A stretch of 8,455 nt of DNA from Candidatus Heimdallarchaeota archaeon (GCA_030603505.1 JAUVXQ010000041.1:1-8455), one strand, 5' to 3'. Shown: positions 1 to 6,492, counted from the stretch's first letter. Notes: generated by a model from the sequence alone, not told the origin. Program-made: numbers and translations.

Positions 1-437
1 AGAACATTTAAACATTCAAGGGATGCAACAATTCAATAAAGGAATCAGTAAATCCGTCACTTTAGACTTTTCTTGGGCACAATTCGTATCAACTTTGCTT
101 TATAAAATAGAACGAAACGGGGGACATCTTGTATTAGTGGAACAGTTTTTCCCTTCCAGTAAATTATGTTCTCACTGTGATTGGAAGAATTTAGAACTCC
201 AACTATCAGAGCGCGAATGGATATGTGTAAAATGCTCAACAGTTCATGATAGAGATGTCAATGCTTCAAAAAACCTTCTAAAAGAAGGACTCAAAATCCT
301 TCAAACCAATAATATCACGATTATTCCTACCGTTGGTACGACGGGAAGTTACGCTTGTGGAGATGGTGTCAGACTTTCTTAAGAGAGCAATCGTCTAAGA
401 AACAAGAATCCACCGCCTTTAGGCAGTGGTAGTTCAA
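1..437 (+). mobile_element. IS200/IS605-family element, right-hand part with right end
   Basis: The element includes the tnpB 3' part and a right end of about 55 bases after its stop codon. That end holds two potential hairpins. The first is TTTCTTA (375-381) with TAAGAAA (396-402). The second is CCACCGCC (410-417), loop TTTA, GGCAGTGG (422-429), with one C/A mismatch. The second is the classic subterminal hairpin of IS605-group right ends, and it is followed by the family-like tail GTTCAA. I place the boundary near 437 by analogy with right-end cleavage after a TCAA-like sequence; it may be off by a few bases. The left end is outside the window. These elements make no target duplication, so none was expected. 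Confidence 0.8.
2..382 (+). CDS. tnpB: TnpB RNA-guided nuclease (IS200/IS605 family), C-terminal part, 5' end outside window
   Basis: TnpB is the transposon-encoded RuvC-type nuclease that uses an omega RNA from the element's right end. The frame is open to the window edge, so the start lies upstream; the ATG at 23 is internal. Visible are the RuvC-II glutamate in E-H-L-N-I-Q-G-M (the Glu codon is at 2-4), the aromatic-rich stretch W-A-Q-F-V before the zinc module, a four-cysteine zinc knuckle (CSHC at 167-178, CVKC at 224-235), and the RuvC-III motif H-D-R-D-V-N-A-S near 245-268 with its catalytic Asp. The basic, Gly-rich end ACGDGVRLS is also typical of the family. No frameshift or stop breaks the visible part, and all visible catalytic and zinc-binding residues are intact, so it could be active if the N-terminal half is intact. 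No tnpA is visible. The gene converges on the fibrillarin gene. Confidence 0.93.
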   Translation, partial: EHLNIQGMQQFNKGISKSVTLDFSWAQFVSTLLYKIERNGGHLVLVEQFFPSSKLCSHCDWKNLELQLSEREWICVKCSTVHDRDVNASKNLLKEGLKILQTNNITIIPTVGTTGSYACGDGVRLS

Positions 438-457
438 CTCTACTTTTGTCCAACTAT
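250..457 (+). ncRNA. Putative omega RNA (TnpB guide RNA) spanning tnpB 3' end and right end
   Basis: In characterised IS200/IS605 systems the guide RNA overlaps the 3' end of tnpB, folds through the right-end hairpins, and takes its guide (about 16-20 bases) from the sequence just past the element. Here the scaffold would contain the stems 375-402 and 410-429, and the guide would be roughly 438-457. That guide reads into the last codons of the convergent fibrillarin gene. The 5' limit given is a rough placeholder. The call rests on the family mechanism and the visible hairpins, not on expression evidence. Confidence 0.4.
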
Positions 458-1123
458 CATAACATGATCTTTCTCAAAAGATTCAAGGTCAATTGTCTCT
501 AAGATTGTTAGACCAAAAGATTTCAATTGTTCTTCAACTTCTTTGTAAATTAGCTTTGGTTCTTTTGTGACGTCAATACTCCTTGCTTTTACAGCTATGA
601 AAAAGTATCCGTCTTTTTTGAGAAAAGCTTTGATGTTTGCATTCAGAATCTCTGCTTGAGTAGGTTGAGCTACATCTTCATAAATGATATCAACCATTGG
701 AACAGTAAAACTGTAACCTTCCGGGAAACGTGCATCAGCATGAATTGGAATAATGTTTTTTCTTCTTTCCGCTATATTTATCAAGTCACTAACTGATCTT
801 GAAGAAAATTCTAATGCATAAATTATACCATTTTCACCAATCATATCTGAAACATGTGATACAGTTGTTCCTGAAGCTGCTCCAAGATATAAAATTGAAC
901 ATCCTTTGGAAAATGGGTATGTTTTCATATTATTACGTATCGCAGCAGCAAGTTTACTTTTAAAGGGGTCAAAAGTTCTGTATTCTTTTTCATCAATTTT
1001 AATTAGACGTTCAGTATAGACTTGATATCCTGGATCAGCATTTAAAGTAGCTAAACGAACATTTCCATCTCTCAACGTGATCCAAAATAAATCGTTATGT
1101 TCATGGTTTTTTAATTCCAACAT
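440..1123 (-). CDS. flpA: Fibrillarin-like rRNA/tRNA 2'-O-methyltransferase
   Basis: Fibrillarin is the SAM-dependent methyltransferase of archaeal C/D-box sRNPs. It methylates ribose 2'-OH on rRNA at sites chosen by guide RNAs, working with Nop5 and L7Ae. From the ATG at 1123 the protein has 227 residues, the usual archaeal size. It has a small N-terminal beta domain (G-N-V-R-L-A-T, about 20-26), the SAM-binding motif Y-L-G-A-A-S-G-T-T (79-87), the acidic Glu105 of strand 2 (Y-A-L-E-F), H-A-D-A-R (128-132), Y-E-D-V-A-Q-P (148-154) and K-A-R-S-I-D (179-184). A TTG at 1132 overlapping the nop5 stop is an alternative start. I prefer the ATG because TGAT lies just upstream, as in two other genes here. 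The gene is translationally coupled to nop5. Its stop lies about 2 bases from the transposon end, whose hairpin may also act as terminator. Confidence 0.97.
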   Translation of the reverse strand: MLELKNHEHNDLFWITLRDGNVRLATLNADPGYQVYTERLIKIDEKEYRTFDPFKSKLAAAIRNNMKTYPFSKGCSILYLGAASGTTVSHVSDMIGENGIIYALEFSSRSVSDLINIAERRKNIIPIHADARFPEGYSFTVPMVDIIYEDVAQPTQAEILNANIKAFLKKDGYFFIAVKARSIDVTKEPKLIYKEVEEQLKSFGLTILETIDLESFEKDHVMIVGQK

Positions 1124-1128
1124 TATTA

Positions 1129-2490
1129 TCAATCGCTCCTCTGCTTATTCTTCGGTGGTCCCGTTCTCTTTTTGTTATATCTTGGCTTTCCTTTAGAGTA
1201 TTTTGGTTTTCCTTTGCTGTATCTTGGCTTTCCTTTATCGTACCCAGATCTAGGTTTACTGTATCCAGATCTTGGTCTGCGGTCACCAGAAGGTTTAAAG
1301 TCATACTTGATAGGTTCTTTCTTACCTTCAGGAGGATTTTCATATTTTTTCTTAATTTCTTCAATTTTGCGTTCTAAATCATTGCGTAGTTGATCTCCAA
1401 CAAATTCACCATGAAATGCGTCTACTCGAGCAGCTATAGTCAACCTCCCTGCAATAGCTCGAGCAATGTTTCCTCTCTGCCACCATGGACAACTGTGTAA
1501 TTCAGGAATTTGATAAATAATTCCATGTTTAGGTGGTTTTGCACCTGATTTTAAGGATCGGAAAAGAGCTTTTTCAGCTCCGAGAAGCTGAACTGTACTT
1601 GCTGGTAACATTGCCATCTCTCTCAAACCTCCTGCAAGTGCAATCAAACGTGCAGATATTGCTGATCCTGCAACTGCTTGCAGATTGGGCGCTACTCGCA
1701 TTAGTTCTCTTTCAATCCACGTTTCTAATCTCTCCCTTTCCTCATATAAATCAAGATTTCTTGATGCGAATTGTCGAAGTGGAAGTAAATCTTCAAAAGA
1801 ATAATCAGCTCCCATTGAACTTTTAGCCTTTCCTGCGATCTCAGCACTTTTTTGAGAACTAAAACCAAATTTTTGGAGTTTTTCTACTGTAAAATCGCTT
1901 CTTGAACCGATTTTTGTAATTATTTTGCAAAGAGTGACATGATTCTCAATAATTTTCAGAATTTCAGGAAAGTGAGTTCCATACCACTCTCGAATTCTTG
2001 AAACAAATAAGTTAGCAGTCTTATCGATATCATCCATCGATAAAATTGCATGAACTACCATTTTGTCTACACGTTGAGAACTGTGAGCAACTTTCTTTTT
2101 TGAAAGAATGATACCCACTTCTCGGATAAGTTCTATATACTCTCTTATATTAGAAATATAATTGCCTTCAATCAGAATCCCAGCAAGATTGTCTTTAAAT
2201 TGAGTATAAACCTCTGATTCTAAATTTAATTCGCATTTTTTTCCAACTGATCGTCCAAAATGAAGAACGTCGCTATTGTTAGTAATTATTTTTTCTATTT
2301 CAATCTCATTAAATAATTCTTGAAGCTCATCAGAGTTGTTGTACAAAGCTAAATTATGTATTTTTTGTGCTATTTCGTTAGCATTTTTTGGATAAACTTT
2401 CTTAGCAATGAGATTATTGTCATCGTCATAAATGAAAAATCCAGTAATATCTGAAAATATCTTAACTGTCATTAGGCTCTCAGAACTCAT
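1129..2490 (-). CDS. nop5: Nop5 (Nop56/58-like) C/D-box sRNP scaffold protein
   Basis: Nop5 bridges L7Ae-bound guide RNA and fibrillarin in the C/D-box methylation RNP. The 453-residue protein shows the fibrillarin-binding N-terminal domain (G-F-F-I-Y-D around 17-22), the helical coiled-coil region (about 110-265), and the Nop domain with M-L-P-A-S-T-V-Q-L-L-G-A-E-K-A-L-F (294-310), a K-S-G-A-K-P-P-K-H-G stretch (314-323) and P-W-W-Q-R-G-N-I-A-R (335-344). The tail after about residue 385 is very Lys/Arg/Gly/Pro-rich and contains five 7-residue repeats, longer and more regular than I would expect. A second ATG at 2472 is possible. No Shine-Dalgarno sequence precedes 2490, which fits a short or absent leader. 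The gene lies 50 bases after the winged-helix gene and directly before fibrillarin, the usual archaeal pairing. Confidence 0.97.
   Translation of the reverse strand: MSSESLMTVKIFSDITGFFIYDDDNNLIAKKVYPKNANEIAQKIHNLALYNNSDELQELFNEIEIEKIITNNSDVLHFGRSVGKKCELNLESEVYTQFKDNLAGILIEGNYISNIREYIELIREVGIILSKKKVAHSSQRVDKMVVHAILSMDDIDKTANLFVSRIREWYGTHFPEILKIIENHVTLCKIITKIGSRSDFTVEKLQKFGFSSQKSAEIAGKAKSSMGADYSFEDLLPLRQFASRNLDLYEERERLETWIERELMRVAPNLQAVAGSAISARLIALAGGLREMAMLPASTVQLLGAEKALFRSLKSGAKPPKHGIIYQIPELHSCPWWQRGNIARAIAGRLTIAARVDAFHGEFVGDQLRNDLERKIEEIKKKYENPPEGKKEPIKYDFKPSGDRRPRSGYSKPRSGYDKGKPRYSKGKPKYSKGKPRYNKKRTGPPKNKQRSD
1171..1275 (-). repeat. Five tandem 21-bp repeats encoding a basic heptad in the Nop5 tail
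   Basis: Residues 406-440 of Nop5 divide exactly into five heptads: PRSGYSK, PRSGYDK, GKPRYSK, GKPKYSK and GKPRYNK. Each has Tyr at position 5 and Lys at position 7. The DNA repeats too: on the + strand TATCTTGGCTTTCCTTT occurs twice, near 1178 and 1220. The tail adds a flexible positive charge and is plausibly RNA-binding, like the Lys-rich tails of eukaryotic Nop56/58. The copy number may vary between strains. Confidence 0.85.
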
Positions 2491-2518
2491 AAAGATAAAA
2501 TGAAATAAAAAAGGTTTT

Positions 2519-2528
2519 GATTTTAATG
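2519..2528 (-). promoter_or_regulatory. nop5: Possible TATA-like element of nop5
   Basis: On the minus strand the A-rich stretch CATTAAAATC lies about 30-37 bases before the nop5 ATG. That would start transcription within about 10 bases of the codon and would explain the lack of a ribosome binding site. The evidence is weak. Read-through from the winged-helix gene, 50 bases upstream, is the alternative, although the minus-strand sequence in between is T-rich (around 2491-2513) and could equally terminate the upstream transcript. Confidence 0.3.
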
Positions 2529-2540
2529 TCTTTGAATAAG

Positions 2541-2825
2541 TTAAACAAAAGACATTACAGGAAACCTTTCTTTCTGTTGAGTGATTAGGTCTTTTTGTCT
2601 TAGACTTAACTCAGGGTTAATACCTATTAATAAAGATCGCATATCTTCAAAATTAGCTCGATTAACTAAAAATGCTCTATCTAGTAATTGACGAACTGTG
2701 TACCTTATAGCTCTTGGATTTTTCTGTTTAAAAGTCTCAATAATTTCCTTTTGGGTTAAAGCCCCATTTTCTTCAAGTAATTCAATAATCTCCATCGAAC
2801 CTTTTGGTAATCTTTCTCTTTTCAT
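2541..2825 (-). CDS. Small winged-helix DNA-binding protein, probable transcription regulator
   Basis: This 94-residue protein is built around one winged-helix domain. There is a first helix (about 10-20, M-E-I-I-E-L-L-E-E-N-G), a second helix after A-L-T-Q-K-E-I-I-E (22-30), a recognition helix rich in Arg (about 37-50, P-R-A-I-R-Y-T-V-R-Q-L-L-D-R) and a hydrophobic wing. A C-terminal segment contains D-M-R-S-L-L and ends in V-M-S-F-V. I recognise the fold class (MarR/ArsR-like small archaeal regulators) but not a named family. The frame stays open to 2930, but that extension translates the operator-like repeats. The ATG at 2825 is preceded by GTGAT at a suitable distance, so I take it as the start. 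The inverted repeats around its promoter make autoregulation likely (inference). It lies directly upstream of nop5-flpA and could share a transcript with them. No metal-binding or ligand-binding domain is visible. Confidence 0.8.
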   Translation of the reverse strand: MKRERLPKGSMEIIELLEENGALTQKEIIETFKQKNPRAIRYTVRQLLDRAFLVNRANFEDMRSLLIGINPELSLRQKDLITQQKERFPVMSFV

Positions 2826-2847
2826 GATAATCACTATTCTCGAGTGT

Positions 2848-2864
2848 GTGAGTATTTTCCTCAC
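2848..2864. promoter_or_regulatory. Inverted repeat A, operator-like, at the transcription start/leader
   Basis: GTGAG (2848-2852) pairs with CTCAC (2860-2864) across 7 bases. The arms are embedded in further GTGTG runs (2844-2850 and 2865-2869). The repeat lies at or just after the predicted start of the winged-helix transcript, a position where archaeal repressors block polymerase. Confidence 0.5.
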
Positions 2865-2885
2865 GTGTGTTATATTCGCACACAC
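2865..2885. promoter_or_regulatory. Inverted repeat B, operator-like, abutting the TATA box
   Basis: GTGTGT (2865-2870) pairs with ACACAC (2880-2885) across 9 AT-rich bases. The right arm touches the TATA box (2887-2894) and the left arm reaches the predicted transcription start. A protein bound here would cover the core promoter. Confidence 0.5.
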
Positions 2886-2886
2886 C

Positions 2887-2904
2887 TTTATAAACCCTTT
2901 GGAA
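2887..2904 (-). promoter_or_regulatory. TATA box and BRE of the winged-helix gene
   Basis: On the minus strand the sequence is CCAAAGGGTTTATAAAGG: a near-consensus TATA box (TTTATAAA, 2887-2894) with a purine-rich BRE-like stretch just upstream. Transcription should start about 25 bases further on, near 2866-2868, giving a leader of roughly 40 bases before the ATG at 2825. The element sits between two inverted repeats, so bound repressor could block TBP/TFB or polymerase. Confidence 0.7.
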
Positions 2905-2907
2905 CCA

Positions 2908-2933
2908 TACGTGTAAGGTCTTACACACACGTA
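2908..2933. promoter_or_regulatory. Inverted repeat C, operator-like, upstream of the BRE
   Basis: This is the strongest dyad. GTGTAAG (2911-2917), spacer GT, CTTACAC (2920-2926) is a perfect 7-bp inverted repeat. A second outer register, TACGTGT (2908-2914) with ACACGTA (2927-2933), uses the same half-site. It lies on the upstream side of the promoter, so it could help cooperative repression or serve activation. It may also lie within the 3' untranslated part of the protease transcript. Confidence 0.55.
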
Positions 2934-2960
2934 TTTTAATAAAAAATGGAAAAAGGTAGG

Positions 2961-5891
2961 TTAATTGTGGGTTTTTCTAAACCTAACCCTAATAATAGGA
3001 ACAGCTATAAGGGTTGTAGCAACACCTGCTAGAATCCAACCAGCTATCGCTTGGATCGTTGACAATTGATCCCATAGCTTCACATTGCAGAAAATATCTA
3101 TTCTTCCATCGTGGGCTGTATGATTGTCCAATTTGAGTGGTAAAAAGACTACATGCCACCCATAATTCTTGAATTCTAGATTCGTTTCATAAAAGATGTC
3201 TACGGCATCGTGCTCATTTCTAGTAAAAACGATCTGTTCAATTGTATTATCACCGTATAACACTGTTCCAGAAAGATATTCTTCTTCAATATATGGTAGA
3301 TCTTTGTTTCTTGTTATTGTGACTCTTAAGCTAATTTGGCTTCGTATGTATATGTTCTCAGGGCTGGTTTTTATACTAAAACTAGGTCGATGAGCTGAAA
3401 TTAACCACTCGATCGTGTCATTGACTATTTGACTATTTTTATTATCCATAAAGAATAATTTGTCATATTCTTTTCCTAATCCTGTCCTATTTTCAAATAT
3501 CTCAAACATATCCTTTACAAGTCCAAAATCTGTAAAAGGATATCCTGAACCAAAAGCCATAACTCTTCCTTCTCCTATCTCCGTTGAAATAACTGCTGGA
3601 AATTGTGTTGTTAATTGTGTTGTTGGGTTGATTATGCTAAAGTAAGCCAAAACTTTGCTGTTAGGATTATTTTCAGGGTCTATAATACCAAGCGGTGTTC
3701 CCCAGAATAGGAATTTATCCTCTGTTAGTATTCCATTATTGAGATTGGTTGTTGCTTCAACAGGTGCATAGTATACTCCTGAAGCTACTGATATATTAAA
3801 AACGCTTAATGTTTTATTACAAGTATAATAATTGCTTTGTATTAGTGGGTCATAAGTCGTGCTATTTGCTTCAGAAAATCTAACGCTATTTACTAGGAAC
3901 AGTAGAGACCCACCCCCTACTACAAAATTGTTTATTTCATTAATTTCATTGTCCGTATAGTTCAATTCAGGATCTGAAAGAATGAGAATATTGATGTCTT
4001 CTGAAATGGAAATTTCTCCTAAAGCATGAACATTGATATGAAATCCTCTATCTAATAACCGTCTATAAAGATAAAGATGCGAACCATAGGGAGATGAAGC
4101 TGAAAACCAACCATTTCGAGTGTCATTTTCATGTGAGATATCAAAGAGTACTGTACCTCCAAAATATCTTGTTGTTATTGATATATCTATCTCACAACTA
4201 CTATAGTTTCCATTAGTTAGGCGTATAGAGGCGTTAATATTCCTCATTTGTGTATCCATTGGAATAGTGATATTTACATATACATCGTTCCATCCATTTT
4301 CTACAATAAGTGTTTGTGCAACTTCAACAAATTCAGAATCACCCACAACGTTCGTGGTTATGTTCTGATTGCTGGATGATGCTAGCTTAAAATGAAAACT
4401 TTTTTTATCTCCTTCTACGCAAGAGTAGAAATATAAATTTTCTTCTGAAATTCTATTAGGATTTGTAGCAAAAATATTCTCATCAGCATTTTCTTGAAGG
4501 AATTTAAAAGCGTTATAGGGGTCAATCATACCCCTTCCTTGAGCTACAACTGGGTAACCAAGATCATCTGCAGTTTCTAATACAGCTATTTCATATTTTT
4601 GACGATAATTTTCTACTTCTGGGAATGCTTCTCTTAGAAGAGCAAAAATTCCGCTAACTATTGGAGCAGAAACTGAAGTTCCCGAAACATATTTTCTACC
4701 TCCAGTTATTGCATCACTACCACCAATGCGACTTCCTGGTGCTATAATGTCTATACCAACTGAGAAATCACTAGTTGGACCACGCGCACTATAAACAGCT
4801 AAATCTGTTATATTATCGGAGGCACCAACAGATATAACATAGTCCCATAAAGCAGGAGCACCTACAGAACCTCCAAGTGGTCCATAGTTACCCGCAGAAG
4901 CAACTACAAAAATGTTTTGCTCATATGCTGCACGCATTAATTCTTCGAGTGGATCACCCATTTTTTCATAAGTTATAGAAGTTAAACTAGCAGATATTAT
5001 ATCTGCTCCCATTTCAATTGATTTATCAAATCCATTGTATAACCATTCATCTTTACCATAGTTTGTTTTGTCAAGCACCTTAATATTCAGTATATTAGCA
5101 TCTGGTGCTATCCCATAGTGGTCAGTTTGTACAGTTACTCCATCTTCAATAAATTTCCCATTTCCAGAAAGAATGGAGGCAATATGAGTACCATGCCCAG
5201 AAGAATCTGAGATGTCTTCACCTACGACTCCAGCATCCCAATGAAAAATAATCTTCAATTCTTCAGGAGCTGTATACAATGTTTCTAAACCTGGAGCGTT
5301 TGAAACATTGATACCACTATCAAGTACAGCTACAACAACATCTTTCCCATAGTATCCCAAATCATGGATCTTATCTATTTCTAATACCTCTCGAATATGT
5401 TTCAATTCTATAAACTTTGGTAACTCTGTATCTAGATTTTGGGGTATATAATATCGATATGCGCCTATGGGGTAAGTGTATTTAATATCAAATCGATCTA
5501 ATTCTAGCTGTTCTATCATCGTATCAGAATAAGAGATGCTTATTGCTGGAATAGAATAATAGGCTTTATCAACTTTAACACCTAAACTTTGAGCTAGATT
5601 TTGGAATATATTTCTATCTTCAAAATCGAAGAAAGATATTAGTGCTCTGTTTTTATAGCTGTAAAGTTGTTCTAATACAATCCTGAATTCCAAAGGTTTT
5701 TCCCAACGTTGTTCCAAGGCAGCATTATTGTAATTTGATTGAATAAGGTCGATTTCAGTCCTTAATTCTTGGTCAAAAAACGGGCTTGAATTTAATGCAA
5801 CTTGAGAATATTCTTGCATTCCTGCAAATGCAAGAGATATTGGGGTAATAATCATGATTAGTAAGCTGATACAAGATAGCTTGTTTTTCAT
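2961..5891 (-). CDS. Secreted, membrane-anchored subtilisin-family (S8) serine protease, site-1-protease-like layout
   Basis: This 976-residue protein starts with a signal peptide (KNK, then a hydrophobic stretch, likely cleaved after A-F-A at 23). A region of about 150 residues follows that should be the inhibitory propeptide (I9-like; L-I-S-F-F-D near 84-89). The peptidase domain has Asp191 (V-A-V-L-D-S-G), His233 (S-G-H-G-T-H), oxyanion Asn335 (S-A-G-N) and Ser406 (S-G-T-S-V-S-A-P), so the triad is complete. After about 490 come a beta-rich domain with many N-x-S/T sequons and then a segment near 579-670 (G-T-V-L-F-D, I-L-I-L-S-D-P-E, G-G-G-S-L-L-F) that looks like a Rossmann/GATase-type fold. 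Near the end is one membrane helix (about 946-966) with a basic tail, R-V-R-F-R-K, suggesting a pseudoperiplasmic catalytic domain. The layout recalls eukaryotic site-1 protease; the substrate is unknown. No strong ribosome binding site precedes the ATG. Confidence 0.93.
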   Translation of the reverse strand: MKNKLSCISLLIMIITPISLAFAGMQEYSQVALNSSPFFDQELRTEIDLIQSNYNNAALEQRWEKPLEFRIVLEQLYSYKNRALISFFDFEDRNIFQNLAQSLGVKVDKAYYSIPAISISYSDTMIEQLELDRFDIKYTYPIGAYRYYIPQNLDTELPKFIELKHIREVLEIDKIHDLGYYGKDVVVAVLDSGINVSNAPGLETLYTAPEELKIIFHWDAGVVGEDISDSSGHGTHIASILSGNGKFIEDGVTVQTDHYGIAPDANILNIKVLDKTNYGKDEWLYNGFDKSIEMGADIISASLTSITYEKMGDPLEELMRAAYEQNIFVVASAGNYGPLGGSVGAPALWDYVISVGASDNITDLAVYSARGPTSDFSVGIDIIAPGSRIGGSDAITGGRKYVSGTSVSAPIVSGIFALLREAFPEVENYRQKYEIAVLETADDLGYPVVAQGRGMIDPYNAFKFLQENADENIFATNPNRISEENLYFYSCVEGDKKSFHFKLASSSNQNITTNVVGDSEFVEVAQTLIVENGWNDVYVNITIPMDTQMRNINASIRLTNGNYSSCEIDISITTRYFGGTVLFDISHENDTRNGWFSASSPYGSHLYLYRRLLDRGFHINVHALGEISISEDINILILSDPELNYTDNEINEINNFVVGGGSLLFLVNSVRFSEANSTTYDPLIQSNYYTCNKTLSVFNISVASGVYYAPVEATTNLNNGILTEDKFLFWGTPLGIIDPENNPNSKVLAYFSIINPTTQLTTQFPAVISTEIGEGRVMAFGSGYPFTDFGLVKDMFEIFENRTGLGKEYDKLFFMDNKNSQIVNDTIEWLISAHRPSFSIKTSPENIYIRSQISLRVTITRNKDLPYIEEEYLSGTVLYGDNTIEQIVFTRNEHDAVDIFYETNLEFKNYGWHVVFLPLKLDNHTAHDGRIDIFCNVKLWDQLSTIQAIAGWILAGVATTLIAVPIIRVRFRKTHN

Positions 5892-5964
5892 ACTTAATGG
5901 TAATATCTCTCCACTTTTAGATTTTTCCCCTAAATTTCTACTATTTTTTTTGTCAGAAGATTAC

Positions 5965-5974
5965 TTTATTAATT
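5965..5974 (-). promoter_or_regulatory. Probable TATA box of the protease gene
   Basis: On the minus strand AATTAATAAA follows the purine-rich GGAAGAGCT, a BRE/TATA-like arrangement about 75 bases before the ATG at 5891. Transcription would begin near 5940. The leader of about 50 bases contains GTGGAGAG (near 5909-5916), about 15-17 bases from the ATG, which is far for a ribosome binding site. Confidence 0.45.
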
Positions 5975-6003
5975 TAGCTCTTCCAAAACAATGACTTTAA
6001 AAT

Positions 6004-6020
6004 GGAAATGCTTATATCTT
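6004..6020 (+). promoter_or_regulatory. BRE/TATA promoter of the eS8-SRP19-Gar1 operon
   Basis: GGAAATG followed by CTTATATCTT gives a clear BRE plus TATA box. The start site is predicted near 6037-6042, with a leader of about 15-20 bases. GGTGG (6043-6047) is a good ribosome binding site 7 bases before the eS8 ATG. The promoter lies back to back with that of the protease in the 163-base gap. Confidence 0.7.
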
Positions 6021-6054
6021 GGACATAGAAGGATGATTTCAAGGTGGAAAAGAA

Positions 6055-6450
6055 ATGCCTTATCAATGGTTAAAACGTTCAAGAAGAAAATTATCTGGTG
6101 GTTTGATTAAACAGTCTGCAAGTAAAAAGAAAAGGGATGTCGGACGATATCCTGCTGAAACACAAATGGGTTCCCGTAGGTTAAAAGCAGTAAGAACAAG
6201 AGGGGGAAACACAAAATTTAGATTGCTTAAAGATGAGTTTGCTAATATTTTAGATCAATCGACAGGAATTTCACAAAAAGTTAAGATTATTGATGTTGTA
6301 GAAAACAAAGCTAACCGTGAATATGCTAGAAGACGTGTAATCACTAAAGGAAGTGTTATTGACACAGAACTTGGTAAGGCTATAGTTACAAGTCGTCCAG
6401 GACAACATGGTATAATCGCAGGGATTCTAATTGATAAGAAGGAAGAGTAG
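6055..6450 (+). CDS. rps8e: Ribosomal protein eS8 (S8e), small subunit
   Basis: eS8 is a 30S ribosomal protein of archaea and eukaryotes that binds 16S rRNA. The 131-residue length is normal for archaea. Diagnostic stretches are R-R-K-L-S-G-G (10-16), P-A-E-T (33-36), R-T-R-G-G-N (47-52), N-R-E-Y-A-R-R (87-93), the I-T-K-G-S-V-I-D-T-E block (96-105) and T-S-R-P-G-Q-H-G (112-119). The N-terminal region is very basic, as expected for rRNA contact. The ATG is set by the GGTGG ribosome binding site and the conserved M-P-Y-Q-W start. It is the first gene of the operon, 42 bases before srp19. Confidence 0.97.
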   Translation: MPYQWLKRSRRKLSGGLIKQSASKKKRDVGRYPAETQMGSRRLKAVRTRGGNTKFRLLKDEFANILDQSTGISQKVKIIDVVENKANREYARRRVITKGSVIDTELGKAIVTSRPGQHGIIAGILIDKKEE

Positions 6451-6492
6451 TATTTCTTCCAAATATTTAATAAAATAAAAAAAGGAAGAATC

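Noticed and set aside
23..382. A complete small zinc-finger gene starting at the ATG at 23
   Set aside because: The frame is open upstream to the window edge and the residues before that ATG (E-H-L-N-I-Q-G) are the RuvC-II motif of TnpB, so it is a window-cut gene.
1172..1393. Open frame on the + strand opposite the Nop5 tail
   Set aside because: Its Leu/Gly/Phe/Pro repeats are only the complement of the Nop5 heptad repeats; it is a shadow frame.
2826..2930. N-terminal extension of the winged-helix protein (35 more residues from a GTG at 2930)
   Set aside because: The extension reads straight through the TATA box and inverted repeats, has no ribosome binding site, and the ATG at 2825 has GTGAT in place.
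2841..2933. CRISPR-like or satellite repeats
   Set aside because: The GTGT/ACAC elements are short dyads of unequal spacing without constant repeats or unique spacers.
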